This document shows, piece by piece, positions 1-7,101 of a stretch of DNA of 14,206 bases. Below the pieces are notes generated by a model. That model was not told the origin of the DNA. It saw only the letters and a list, made by a program, of their open reading frames with translations, and ran no database searches. The position numbers and the translations under genes are program-made. The DNA is taken from positions 13,432-27,637 of the forward strand of contig PBNG01000076.1 in the NCBI GenBank assembly GCA_002723015.1, read 5' to 3'. The DNA is from Roseibacillus sp. GTDB taxonomy: Bacteria > Verrucomicrobiota > Verrucomicrobiae > Verrucomicrobiales > Akkermansiaceae. Every line of letters begins with the position of its first letter. Position 1 is the stretch's first letter.

Positions 1-1
1 A

Positions 2-622
2 GCTCTCGATCACATATGGAAGATCCAGGCGGAGTCCGGGGCGTGGGAACAGTGGACAAAATGCAACTGGGGTCCATACGAATCAGACGATCACTTCGGC
101 GTTTCCCTTGTCGCCCTCGCTCTGGGAATAGCGGCAGGCGACGAATATATTCAGTCGCCCCAAGCTCGCGAGGGGGACCAGCGTCTCAAGAAGTTCCTGC
201 ATACCACACCTCCTAGTTCTCTTCACCAGAAAGGCATGCTGTTATGGGCATCCGGATACCGTGGTGATCTTCTCGGAAAGAAGGTGGCGAGGGAATGGCA
301 GGATCAACTATTCTCAGCCCAGAAATCCAATGGAGCATGGGTACTTCCCGAACTGGGTGACCACTACTGGAAGCGATCCGACGGGAAGTCACAATCCACC
401 GATCCCGACCCCTACGCGACGGCTTTTGTAACACACGTTCTGGTGAAATCGGGGATAGCACACGGCGACCAAAGGCTCATGAAGGCACGCCGATGGCTCA
501 GATCGCAGCAACGCCGTAGCGGCCGATGGTACACGAGGTCTCCACACAAGGATAACAAGCACTACATTTCAAACGCCGCGACCAGCTTTGCACTCCTAGC
601 CCTGGGCCCACCGGAGAAGTAG
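2..622 (+). CDS. Squalene-cyclase-fold (QW-repeat) protein, C-terminal part, 5' truncated by window edge
   Basis: The frame is open from base 2 to the stop at 620-622, giving 206 residues with no start inside the window. Three QxxxGxW motifs are visible: near residue 9 (QAESGAW), residue 107 (QKSNGAW) and residue 170 (QRRSGRW). These are the hallmark of the alpha/alpha-toroid fold of squalene-hopene cyclases and prenyltransferases. Between the first two lies an acidic motif, YESDDHFG, followed by a helix rich in V, A and L; it recalls the DxDD catalytic motif of hopene cyclases, but with E in the first position. Many uncharacterised planctomycete and verrucomicrobial proteins carry this repeat without being triterpene cyclases, so no reaction is assigned. 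The N-terminus, where any signal peptide or extra domain would be, is missing. The gene converges on the DUF6288-type gene with a 70-bp gap. The fold call is confident; the function is unknown. Confidence 0.8.
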   Translation, partial: ALDHIWKIQAESGAWEQWTKCNWGPYESDDHFGVSLVALALGIAAGDEYIQSPQAREGDQRLKKFLHTTPPSSLHQKGMLLWASGYRGDLLGKKVAREWQDQLFSAQKSNGAWVLPELGDHYWKRSDGKSQSTDPDPYATAFVTHVLVKSGIAHGDQRLMKARRWLRSQQRRSGRWYTRSPHKDNKHYISNAATSFALLALGPPEK

Positions 623-692
623 CTACCGTCGAGCCCGGTTGAGAGCATCTCCCAGACTGGGACAACAGCATCAGGGAGGCCGTAGCCTTTCG

Positions 693-3122
693 CTAGGGGA
701 GGGAGCGCAGGTCTCTGTTAACCTCGGGAGCTTGCTCCAGTGCTTCAATCAGTGAGTTCAACTCCTTGATGTGGGGACCGAGGGAGCGTCTCTCCCGATG
801 CTCCAGCAGTTGTTGCCTTACCTCACGCAAACGAGGAAGGAGAGGCTTCGCTGCTCCGCCGTATTTCCGTAAGATCCTCAGGCATCGCATGACACGGTGC
901 CGCTTTCCCCATCTTTCAAGGTCCAGTATTTCAATACAAAGATTCATTCCCTCCTCAATCCTGTGACGAGCAAAGAGATCGAGGCCCTCCAAGCGGATAG
1001 CATCCGCAAACATGATTCCCGTCGGAGCTGGCTCGATGATAGAGCGGCGCACGGCTGGAAGAAATGGCCTTATCTCATCGTAACTGAGCTGGTGATACAG
1101 GGATTCCACGGTAGCCCTCGCCTGCGCATCGGGATTTCTCAGGATTCGCTCAACCGCAGGTCTTAACTCTCCGAGGTCAATCCCGTGAAGCGATCGCGCA
1201 AGAACACCCTCCATGCCAAAAATCCCCCCTCTGCAGAAGAGGCAAAACGCAAGGTAGCGCTGGAGTGTCTCCCCGGATCGGGAAAGATCCTCCTTCTCAC
1301 AAATTATTTTTAGCAAATCCGGCACGAGCTGGTCCGACGGAGCCCCTGTCGCGGTTAGGGCCTGGGCCGCGAGGATTCTCAACCAGGGGTCCTCGTCCCA
1401 GAGGAGTTCACGTAAAGCCTTCATCGCCGGCAGTCCCCGTCTGCCAAGCATCGCAACTGCCTGACATGCTCCGTAACGAGACTCATAGTCGCTGGCATCC
1501 AATCGCTCGATCAATTCCGTGAGAGGCAACGTCTTCTGTTCGGCCACAATTCTAGCTGCTCTCTGACGTACCACTGGAGACCAGCTTCTTAGAGCTCTCA
1601 ACAAACGCTCCTCTGAGAGCCCTCGGTAGGAAGCGATTCCCTCATCCCAAGAGCTGAACTCCCGCCCCGCAGAAATAGTTTCGGTAAGCGATCTTCCCAC
1701 GAGGGCGTTGCTCGATTTGACACCCCTGCCGGTCATGAATAGCCGGCCCTTGGGAAGGAGATAGGATAGGATAAACGCTCCCGTGCAGTCCCAGTTCTTG
1801 TAGAGATGCTCGTTTCCCGAGCTTCCTGCTCCACCCTGATAGGGAAATCGTCCGCTGTAGCTTCGGTTCAGGTCCAGAAACCACCGCTGTTCCTTGAGGT
1901 AGGCGGATAATGCCTCGTGCCCTGCCCTCATTGCCCCAAGAGCGCCCCAGAGATAGCTGAAGTAGTTCCCAGTATGACCACGCTCGCGCTCTCCGTATGA
2001 GGCAACCGCCATCCGTGAAAAAAACTGTGCGCTTCTCTCACGACCCTGAATATCAAAGAGAAGTGCCGCTATTCCATTTTTCCCATTATCATCATGAAAA
2101 CCCGTATCCGGTGGATTGTCACCGTAGGGAATTGAGCCCTTCCCCGCATAGAATCCGAAGAAGGCATTTCCCCGCTCTATCGCCTCTTCAACTTGTGGTG
2201 CCGATACCCCGCACTTCTTGCCCAGAATCAGCGAAAGCTGACATACCAATCCGGCTTGATTGAGAGCGCCATATCCACCCAGTCGACCATGCTCCTTTCC
2301 ATCGTTCCACTGCGGCCACGCCATCGTATGTCCCCAGCTCCCTACCCCGCTTTGTCCCTCAGCCAGCCGGATAGTATACTCCCTGATAGCCGGAAGAACC
2401 TCACGATCACCAGTAGCGAGATAGTATTCAGCCAGCAGAAGGTTCGTATAACCCCAATGCCACGACGCCATCGAACTTGAGGGAGACATATCCAGGCGAA
2501 GGTCACTGGGTGCCAGTCTCCGTGCGTAGTCCCTCACAATAGGGAGATACTCCTCTTTCCCAGATGCAAGTAATGCGAGGACATTAATCTTCCCATCAAT
2601 TCCTTCCTTTAGATTATTGACGATGTGACTGCACCCCGCGTCTACAATCGCAGCAGACTTCCGGCAGTTCCACGGAGAATCATCATGGTAGCTTCCGAGG
2701 ACGCGAAGCCGGATCTCAACCGATTCTGTCTTTCCTTCACGCCACCGAATCAGACCCATCCGACCATTTCTCTCATCCGTCTCTGCAGCTGTAACCGCAG
2801 CCCCGAACAATTTCCTAGCGTCATCATCAAACAGCTTTCCATTCGTACCTAGGATAACATCCCCTTTCCTGAGGATGCCCTCCGCGGGCGTATTCGCGGC
2901 GACGGAAGTGATCAGTATTTGTCGACTATCGCTGGTCTCGAGGTTCCATCCCCAGATCCATCCTCTCGCTCCAGTTGGGCCCAAGTTCCAGTCGTGCAGA
3001 GCATCAGCTTGCCCACCCTTTGTCAAATCGGGCAGGGCTGGCTTCTGAGCCGCTTCACATATAATCAGACCCGTGAGAGCGAGAAAGATCAGGATATGTA
3101 GGGATGGGTTTCGCATTCTCAC
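693..3122 (-). CDS. Secreted DUF6288-type protein: PDZ, alpha-toroid and HEAT-like repeats
   Basis: This is an 809-residue protein. Residues 1-25 look like a signal peptide (hydrophobic core, likely cleavage around CEA-AQ); Cys22 lacks a good lipobox because Ile is at -1. Residues about 52-142 resemble a PDZ domain (ILITSVAANTPAEG, then LRKGDVIL). The middle, about 150-480, is rich in W, G and H and resembles an alpha/alpha-toroid, with GSWGHTMAWPQWNDG and GFHDDNGKNG; this matches my memory of the DUF6288 family of Verrucomicrobia and Planctomycetes. The C-terminal part, about 500-800, is amphipathic helical repeats of HEAT type (for example SPVVRQRAARIVAEQ and DPWLRILAAQALTATG). The start used is GTG at 3122; an in-frame ATG two codons later (3116) is equally possible, and neither has a Shine-Dalgarno sequence. 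It is probably periplasmic or secreted, in a binding or scaffolding role; no enzyme activity is established. It is transcribed divergently from the sensor kinase, which makes it a possible target of that system. Confidence 0.8.
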   Translation of the reverse strand: MRMRNPSLHILIFLALTGLIICEAAQKPALPDLTKGGQADALHDWNLGPTGARGWIWGWNLETSDSRQILITSVAANTPAEGILRKGDVILGTNGKLFDDDARKLFGAAVTAAETDERNGRMGLIRWREGKTESVEIRLRVLGSYHDDSPWNCRKSAAIVDAGCSHIVNNLKEGIDGKINVLALLASGKEEYLPIVRDYARRLAPSDLRLDMSPSSSMASWHWGYTNLLLAEYYLATGDREVLPAIREYTIRLAEGQSGVGSWGHTMAWPQWNDGKEHGRLGGYGALNQAGLVCQLSLILGKKCGVSAPQVEEAIERGNAFFGFYAGKGSIPYGDNPPDTGFHDDNGKNGIAALLFDIQGRERSAQFFSRMAVASYGERERGHTGNYFSYLWGALGAMRAGHEALSAYLKEQRWFLDLNRSYSGRFPYQGGAGSSGNEHLYKNWDCTGAFILSYLLPKGRLFMTGRGVKSSNALVGRSLTETISAGREFSSWDEGIASYRGLSEERLLRALRSWSPVVRQRAARIVAEQKTLPLTELIERLDASDYESRYGACQAVAMLGRRGLPAMKALRELLWDEDPWLRILAAQALTATGAPSDQLVPDLLKIICEKEDLSRSGETLQRYLAFCLFCRGGIFGMEGVLARSLHGIDLGELRPAVERILRNPDAQARATVESLYHQLSYDEIRPFLPAVRRSIIEPAPTGIMFADAIRLEGLDLFARHRIEEGMNLCIEILDLERWGKRHRVMRCLRILRKYGGAAKPLLPRLREVRQQLLEHRERRSLGPHIKELNSLIEALEQAPEVNRDLRSLP

Positions 3123-3332
3123 TAGGAGGCGTCATTGTTTCCTACGTTTGAATTAGTGCGTACGTATCAACATATTTGTAAAATCCGCAGAAAGCTCACA
3201 GTGGTTTATTCACATTTGTTCATATCCCTGAATTTTTGGCGGAGCCTTTCCCCAAACCTCATGAGATCGACCTAATCTACTACCTGTTACTTCGCCTCGT
3301 GAATAAGCACTAATCCCGCTAGTATTCTGCCG
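3123..3332. promoter_or_regulatory. Divergent promoter/operator region between DUF6288-type gene and sensor kinase gene
   Basis: This 210-bp gap must hold the promoters of both divergent genes. Its middle (about 3140-3240) is clearly richer in A and T than the flanking genes. I could not find a convincing sigma70 pair for either direction: TATTCT at 3322-3327 is a weak -10 candidate on the plus strand, and TTTACA on the minus strand (about 3177-3182) is -35-like but has no good partner. Spaced CAYATTTGT words in the AT-rich part are listed separately. Neither gene has a recognisable Shine-Dalgarno sequence. Confidence 0.5.
3171..3225 (+). repeat. CAYATTTGT repeated words, operator-like
   Basis: CATATTTGT (3171-3179) and CACATTTGT (3211-3219) match at 8 of 9 bases and start 40 bp apart, close to four helical turns. 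A related pair, TTCACAT (3209-3215) and TTCATAT (3219-3225), is spaced 10 bp, one helical turn. They lie in the divergent spacer, where the adjacent LuxR-type response regulator could act. This is a pattern noticed by eye in AT-rich DNA and may be chance. Confidence 0.3.
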
Positions 3333-5345
3333 ATGCTCCGTTCTATCCACATGGTGCCCCTGATGCTATCAATGGCTACATCCGGCCTTCAGGCGACTCC
3401 AGAGGAGCCAACTTCCCCTTTGAGAGACCGGATAACACGCCTGATTAAACCAAGCATCCAAAAGACCTCAAAGCGACTGGGGCAGATTGACCAGGAACTT
3501 CTCTCCCTCCCGGAGCTCTACACCGGACCCCGGGGATCTCGTTTCGGATTTCACACCGAAACCATCAGCAACCAGACAGAGCCACACTTTGTCCAAATCG
3601 ATCTGGGAAAAGTTCAGTCAGTGGACTCCGTTGTGCTGCTACCGGTTCACCTTCCAACTCTTGGAGCCGAGGGTGAGGGTTACGGCTTTCCGATCCGATT
3701 CAAAATAGAGGTGTCCGAGAAACCCAGCTCCGGATTTCAGGCCGTCGCTGATCACACTGCCACCGACTTCTCCAACCCGGGTCGCTATCCTATTAAATTC
3801 CCTGCCTCCGGAATTAAGGGCCGCTTTCTCCGGGTAACTTCGACGAAACACACGCCTGCAAAGGAAGGTTTCATCTGGGCCATGGAAGAAATACTGGTCC
3901 TTGCCGGAAACACCAATATTGCAGCTACACGACCACGTTCGGCGAGCAGTGAGCAGGAACTTTTTCCCAACTGGTCATTGCAACGAATAAATGACGGCAT
4001 CAGCCGCCTTGCCAATCCTCACAATACCACACCGAGTCCGACCAGTGGGTTCCTGAGTGCTCCCGCAGAAACGGAAAGCACCACCAAATGGATTATTGTC
4101 GATCTTGGAAAGTCTTTCCCGATCCAGGAAATACGAATTATTCCAACATCTTCGGAGGACCCTGAGGTTATTGGAGGAAGAGGTTTTCCCAAATCACTTA
4201 CGGTCGAATTATCCAGCGACCCCCTGTTCGCGACCACGGTGTGGCGAACAAGGAAGCAAAGACACCCACTGGGCTTCCCATGGGATTCTGCTCTGATTTT
4301 CCCATGCGATGGAGAGACAGGTCGCTATCTGCGTGTCTCTTCACAGGAGCTTTTTGCCCGGGGCACCTCGCATAGTCTGGCCCTTGCGGAAATCCAAGCC
4401 TACTCCAATGGTAATAACGTAGCATTGGGTACAAGTGTGAGTGCAAGCGATCAGACCGCCAGACCTGATGCTGAAGACTGGTCTCCACCGTATCTGGTAG
4501 ATGGCTTCTCAAGTTCGGCGAGACTCATTGAGTTGCCAGACTATATCGACCTCATTATCAATCGAGGAGTTCTGGAGCGTGAGAAAAAACAACTCGTCCT
4601 CCTCCATGACAACGATACCAACATGGCTCTCACAAGTCTTACCACGGGGGTATGCACCGTAGGGGGAATCGCTCTCTTTGGATGGATCTGGATGATTTTC
4701 AGACAACGTAAAATCAGGGCACAGGACGCGGAAAAGTTGCGAAGACAGATAGCAAGGGATCTCCACGATGACATTGGAAGCAATCTGGCCGGTATCGTAC
4801 TACTCAGCGAAGTCGGCAGTACGAATCAGGACGCCTGCGAGACAATCCGTGAAGACTTCAGGGAAATCCATGAAACTGCTGAACTGACCTCGGAAGCCAT
4901 GCGAGATATCGTCTGGCTCATTGATACGGGCGAGGCTACCACCCGGGATCTCTTCATGAAAATGCGGGAGTCTATCGGTCTCATCGTAGGCCACCTCGAC
5001 ACCTCGGTTCATTCCATCCCGGCCGCTCCCAAGAGCAGGCCGATCGGGCTTCAGTCCCGGCGACATTTCTTCTTCGCTTTCAAGGAAGCTCTGACTAACG
5101 TCCAGAAACATGCTCACGCCACAACGGTGCGAGTCCTTTTTGAAATGACTCCTCATCATGTGACCTTCGAGGTATTGGACGATGGAGTTGGTTTTGAACT
5201 GGAGACCGCTGATGGGGGGGGGCACGGTCTCAAAAATTTTCGCCGACGCGCAAATCGAGTGAACGGAAAGCTGAAAATCGACAGTATATTAAACAAAGGC
5301 ACAAAAATACGATTCACTGTGCCATTGAACGACAAAAACCTATGA
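3333..5345 (+). CDS. Membrane sensor histidine kinase with discoidin (F5/8 type C)-like periplasmic domains, NarL-family kinase core
   Basis: This is a 670-residue protein. A signal peptide (residues 1-21, cleavage near LQA-TP) is followed by a large periplasmic region. Residues about 60-200 and 200-365 look like two F5/8 type C domains: each has FVQIDLGK or WIIVDLGK strands and a GRFLRVTS or GRYLRVSS strand near its end. One transmembrane helix spans about 435-456. The kinase core has the HisKA_3 H-box LHDDIGSNLAGIVLLSE with predicted phospho-acceptor His478, the N-box with Glu585 and Asn589, the G1 box DDGVGF (616-621) and a GGGHGLKNF lid. All expected kinase residues are present. Discoidin domains usually bind carbohydrates or membrane surfaces, so a glycan-type signal is likely but inferred. 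The stop overlaps the start of the response regulator (ATGA), a normal arrangement for a translationally coupled partner pair. The lid is encoded by a run of nine G. ATG 3333 is chosen because it gives the full signal peptide; ATG 3351 is an alternative. Confidence 0.93.
   Translation: MLRSIHMVPLMLSMATSGLQATPEEPTSPLRDRITRLIKPSIQKTSKRLGQIDQELLSLPELYTGPRGSRFGFHTETISNQTEPHFVQIDLGKVQSVDSVVLLPVHLPTLGAEGEGYGFPIRFKIEVSEKPSSGFQAVADHTATDFSNPGRYPIKFPASGIKGRFLRVTSTKHTPAKEGFIWAMEEILVLAGNTNIAATRPRSASSEQELFPNWSLQRINDGISRLANPHNTTPSPTSGFLSAPAETESTTKWIIVDLGKSFPIQEIRIIPTSSEDPEVIGGRGFPKSLTVELSSDPLFATTVWRTRKQRHPLGFPWDSALIFPCDGETGRYLRVSSQELFARGTSHSLALAEIQAYSNGNNVALGTSVSASDQTARPDAEDWSPPYLVDGFSSSARLIELPDYIDLIINRGVLEREKKQLVLLHDNDTNMALTSLTTGVCTVGGIALFGWIWMIFRQRKIRAQDAEKLRRQIARDLHDDIGSNLAGIVLLSEVGSTNQDACETIREDFREIHETAELTSEAMRDIVWLIDTGEATTRDLFMKMRESIGLIVGHLDTSVHSIPAAPKSRPIGLQSRRHFFFAFKEALTNVQKHAHATTVRVLFEMTPHHVTFEVLDDGVGFELETADGGGHGLKNFRRRANRVNGKLKIDSILNKGTKIRFTVPLNDKNL
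5214..5222 (+). repeat. G9 homopolymer inside the kinase ATP lid
   Basis: Nine consecutive G encode three Gly residues (DGGGHG) of the kinase G2 region. It is the longest G or C run I saw in the window. Loss of one G leads to a stop after roughly 15 codons. Gain of one G moves translation into the response-regulator frame, which has no stop from 5213 to the regulator ATG at 5342. Confidence 0.9.
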
Positions 5346-6004
5346 GCGAATCACACACCGAGGAGATCCGGGTCTGGCTGGTTGAAGACAACGAAGTCTT
5401 CCGCCGAAATGTCCAGAGGGTCATCAATAGTCTTGAGGGAATGACTTGTGACGGCAGCTTTGACTCTGCAGAGGCTACATTCATAGCGCTCCAGAACAAT
5501 GCCGCACCGGATGTCATCCTACTCGACGTTCAGCTTCCCGGCGTTGATGGCATTGCTGCTCTCTCTGAATTCAGGGGAGCAATCCCCGATACCCGGGTTA
5601 TCATTCTCACCGTATTCGACGATGCAGATAAGATCTTCCGGGCTGTCTGTGCCGGAGCCTCAGGTTATGTCCTCAAGGACTCGGGCACTGATCGCATCGG
5701 GGAATCCATCCGACAAGTCATGGATGGTGGCGCTCCAATGACCCCGGAGGTAGCAAAGAAGGTTCTTGATGCCTTCGCGAACTCCGATCTGCTGCCAGGA
5801 GCAAAGAGTGACTACGGGTTGACCACAAGAGAGCAGGAAATACTGCGACTCCTCGCAGAGGGACTGCTTAAAAAGGAGATCGCTGATGCGCTGAGCATCA
5901 GTGTCAATACGGTTTCCACTCACCTGCGCCGCGTCTACGACAAACTCCATGTGAATACGAATACCGGCGCCGTCGCAAAAGCTCTCAGAGAAGGAATTAT
6001 CTGA
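5342..6004 (+). CDS. NarL/FixJ-family response regulator (REC + LuxR-type HTH)
   Basis: This is a 220-residue protein. The receiver domain (about 9-128) has the acidic pair Glu15/Asp16 (LVEDN), the phospho-acceptor Asp62 (ILLDVQLPG), the switch Thr90 (IILTVFDD) and the conserved Lys112 (YVLKD). Residues about 157-220 form a GerE/LuxR-type helix-turn-helix with LTTREQEILRLLAEG, then KKEIADALSISVNTVSTHLRRVYDKL. Everything needed for phospho-activated DNA binding is present. The ATG overlaps the kinase stop (ATGA) and has no Shine-Dalgarno sequence, so translation is probably coupled to the kinase. It should be the cognate partner of that kinase. Its targets are not shown by the sequence; the divergent spacer upstream of the kinase is the nearest candidate. 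It converges on the DUF971 gene with a 43-bp gap that holds no convincing terminator. Confidence 0.96.
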   Translation: MSESHTEEIRVWLVEDNEVFRRNVQRVINSLEGMTCDGSFDSAEATFIALQNNAAPDVILLDVQLPGVDGIAALSEFRGAIPDTRVIILTVFDDADKIFRAVCAGASGYVLKDSGTDRIGESIRQVMDGGAPMTPEVAKKVLDAFANSDLLPGAKSDYGLTTREQEILRLLAEGLLKKEIADALSISVNTVSTHLRRVYDKLHVNTNTGAVAKALREGII

Positions 6005-6047
6005 TAGTCTTGCCGGGTTACCCTGGGCGCGACTTTCACAGCCCCTG

Positions 6048-6362
6048 CTACTCTTCCTGTCCCCGCAATCCTGAGAGACCGCGCAGGTAGTTAAAAGAGT
6101 AGATGCCCGTAGCATGTCCATCCTCAAATCCGATAAGGAGCGCGTATCCTCCGACAAGTTGATAGCTTCTCAGAGTAAAACTGCGGTCATTGTATGAGAC
6201 TTTGGGACGAATTACCCGTCCCGTAGCATCGGGTTCTCCCTGACAAGTAGCACAGGGACAGGCACGACGTAGTCTCTCAATCGATATGTAGCTTTCCTCC
6301 CCATCAGACCACGCGATAGCGAGTTCACTCTGTATTACCCCAATATTTTCAATCGACAACAT
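6048..6362 (-). CDS. DUF971 protein (gamma-butyrobetaine hydroxylase-like N-terminal zinc domain)
   Basis: This is a 104-residue protein matching the DUF971/GBBH-like N-terminal domain along its whole length: IAWSDGEESYISIERLRRACPCATCQGE, later SYQLVGGYALLIGFEDGH and GIYSFNYLR. In the eukaryotic hydroxylase this domain binds zinc through a CxCxxC group and a later His; the same pattern is seen here (Cys35, Cys37, Cys40, His83), so the metal site seems intact. There is no dioxygenase domain. Stand-alone DUF971 proteins are widespread and their role is unclear; the domain is also fused to Mrp/Nbp35-type iron-sulfur carriers such as plant HCF101, which hints at metal-cofactor work. It is last in the minus-strand run, 14 bp after the YggS gene, and has the clearest Shine-Dalgarno in the window (GAGGG, 6373-6369, six bases before the ATG). 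Confidence 0.9.
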   Translation of the reverse strand: MLSIENIGVIQSELAIAWSDGEESYISIERLRRACPCATCQGEPDATGRVIRPKVSYNDRSFTLRSYQLVGGYALLIGFEDGHATGIYSFNYLRGLSGLRGQEE

Positions 6363-6376
6363 GCCTTACCCTCAAG

Positions 6377-7081
6377 CTATGGCAAACCCTTGGAAGTCCT
6401 TGGCCCAAAAACAGACGAACCGACCCGGACAATGGTCGCTCCTTCCTCAATCGCGACTTCAAAATCATGACTCATTCCCATACTCAGCCCACTAATTTCA
6501 ATTCCGAATTTCTCTTCCAAGCTATCACGAATATCCCTTAATTTTCGAAAAGAGCCTCTGGCCTCTTCTGGATGCCCGACAGGCGGTGGGATACTCATCA
6601 ACCCAATCACATTGAGATTCGCCAGTGATAGAATCGCTGGCAAATCCTCATGCAGTTGGCTCACACTGAACCCCCCCTTGCTTTCCTCTCCCTCTGCATT
6701 CACCTGCAGATAAATCCGGGCTTCTTTACCCAGATCTCCGGAAATTCGGCTGAGATGTGCCGCGAGCCTCAGGGAATCCACACTATGAATCGCATCGAAG
6801 AGAGCCAGAGCTTTGCGCGCCTTATTCCGCTGCAGGCGCCCAATGAAGTGCCACCGCACCGTGGAGGGAAACACTGGTATTTTAACCTCAGCCTCCTGCA
6901 ATTTATTTTCTCCAAGCAGCTCGTGCCCGGACTCTACGACATGAGCAACAATTTCCGCTGGCCATGTTTTTGATACAACCAGAATTTCTACTGCCTCGGG
7001 AGAACGTCCTGAGCGCTCGGCAGCCTGCACCACTCTTTGCCGCACGGTGTCGAGGTTGGCGACAATTTCGCTCCTCTCCAT
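6377..7081 (-). CDS. yggS: YggS/PLPBP-family pyridoxal phosphate homeostasis protein
   Basis: This is a 234-residue protein of normal family length. The PLP lysine is Lys38 in LVVSKTWP. Other family signatures are LLGENKLQEAEVK, WHFIGRLQRNK, HSVDS, INAEGEESKGGF-like (here VNAEGEESKGGF), GLMSIPP and, near the end, SMGMSHDFEVAIEEGATIVRVGSSVFG, which binds the cofactor phosphate. The protein is a single TIM-barrel that binds PLP without a known catalytic reaction and buffers the PLP and amino-acid/keto-acid pools in the cytoplasm. It lies 20 bp downstream of the protease gene and 14 bp upstream of the DUF971 gene, so it is probably co-transcribed with both; its function does not obviously depend on them. 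A C7 run (6671-6677) in the coding sequence causes no frameshift. Confidence 0.96.
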   Translation of the reverse strand: MERSEIVANLDTVRQRVVQAAERSGRSPEAVEILVVSKTWPAEIVAHVVESGHELLGENKLQEAEVKIPVFPSTVRWHFIGRLQRNKARKALALFDAIHSVDSLRLAAHLSRISGDLGKEARIYLQVNAEGEESKGGFSVSQLHEDLPAILSLANLNVIGLMSIPPPVGHPEEARGSFRKLRDIRDSLEEKFGIEISGLSMGMSHDFEVAIEEGATIVRVGSSVFGPRTSKGLP

Positions 7082-7101
7082 AGTCAGAACTCTCGATTCC
7101 C

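Noticed and set aside
16..216. 66-codon plus-strand open frame with an ATG start at the left edge
   Set aside because: The overlapping frame starting at base 2 is open through 622 and carries QW motifs on both sides of the region, so this frame is a shadow.
623..692. Possible terminator between the convergent genes (TCCCA-GAC-TGGGA, 650-662)
   Set aside because: The stem is only 5 bp with a 3-base loop and no T run follows on either strand.
3123..3130. CCTCCT on the minus strand just before the DUF6288-type GTG, identical to the 16S anti-Shine-Dalgarno core
   Set aside because: It cannot pair with the 16S tail as a ribosome-binding site, and a six-base match is easily chance.
4800..5225. 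141-codon minus-strand open frame inside the kinase gene
   Set aside because: It is antisense to the well-conserved kinase core and encodes no recognisable motif.
6005..6047. Possible bidirectional terminator between the response regulator and DUF971 genes
   Set aside because: Only a 3-bp core inverted repeat (GGGTTACCC) is visible and there is no T run.
5660..6157. 165-codon minus-strand open frame over the response regulator and DUF971 3' ends
   Set aside because: It overlaps two clearly real genes in other frames and has low-complexity, unconvincing composition.
6671..6677. C7 run in the YggS gene as a phase-variation tract
   Set aside because: It is short, the reading frame is intact around it, and there is no functional reason to switch this housekeeping gene.
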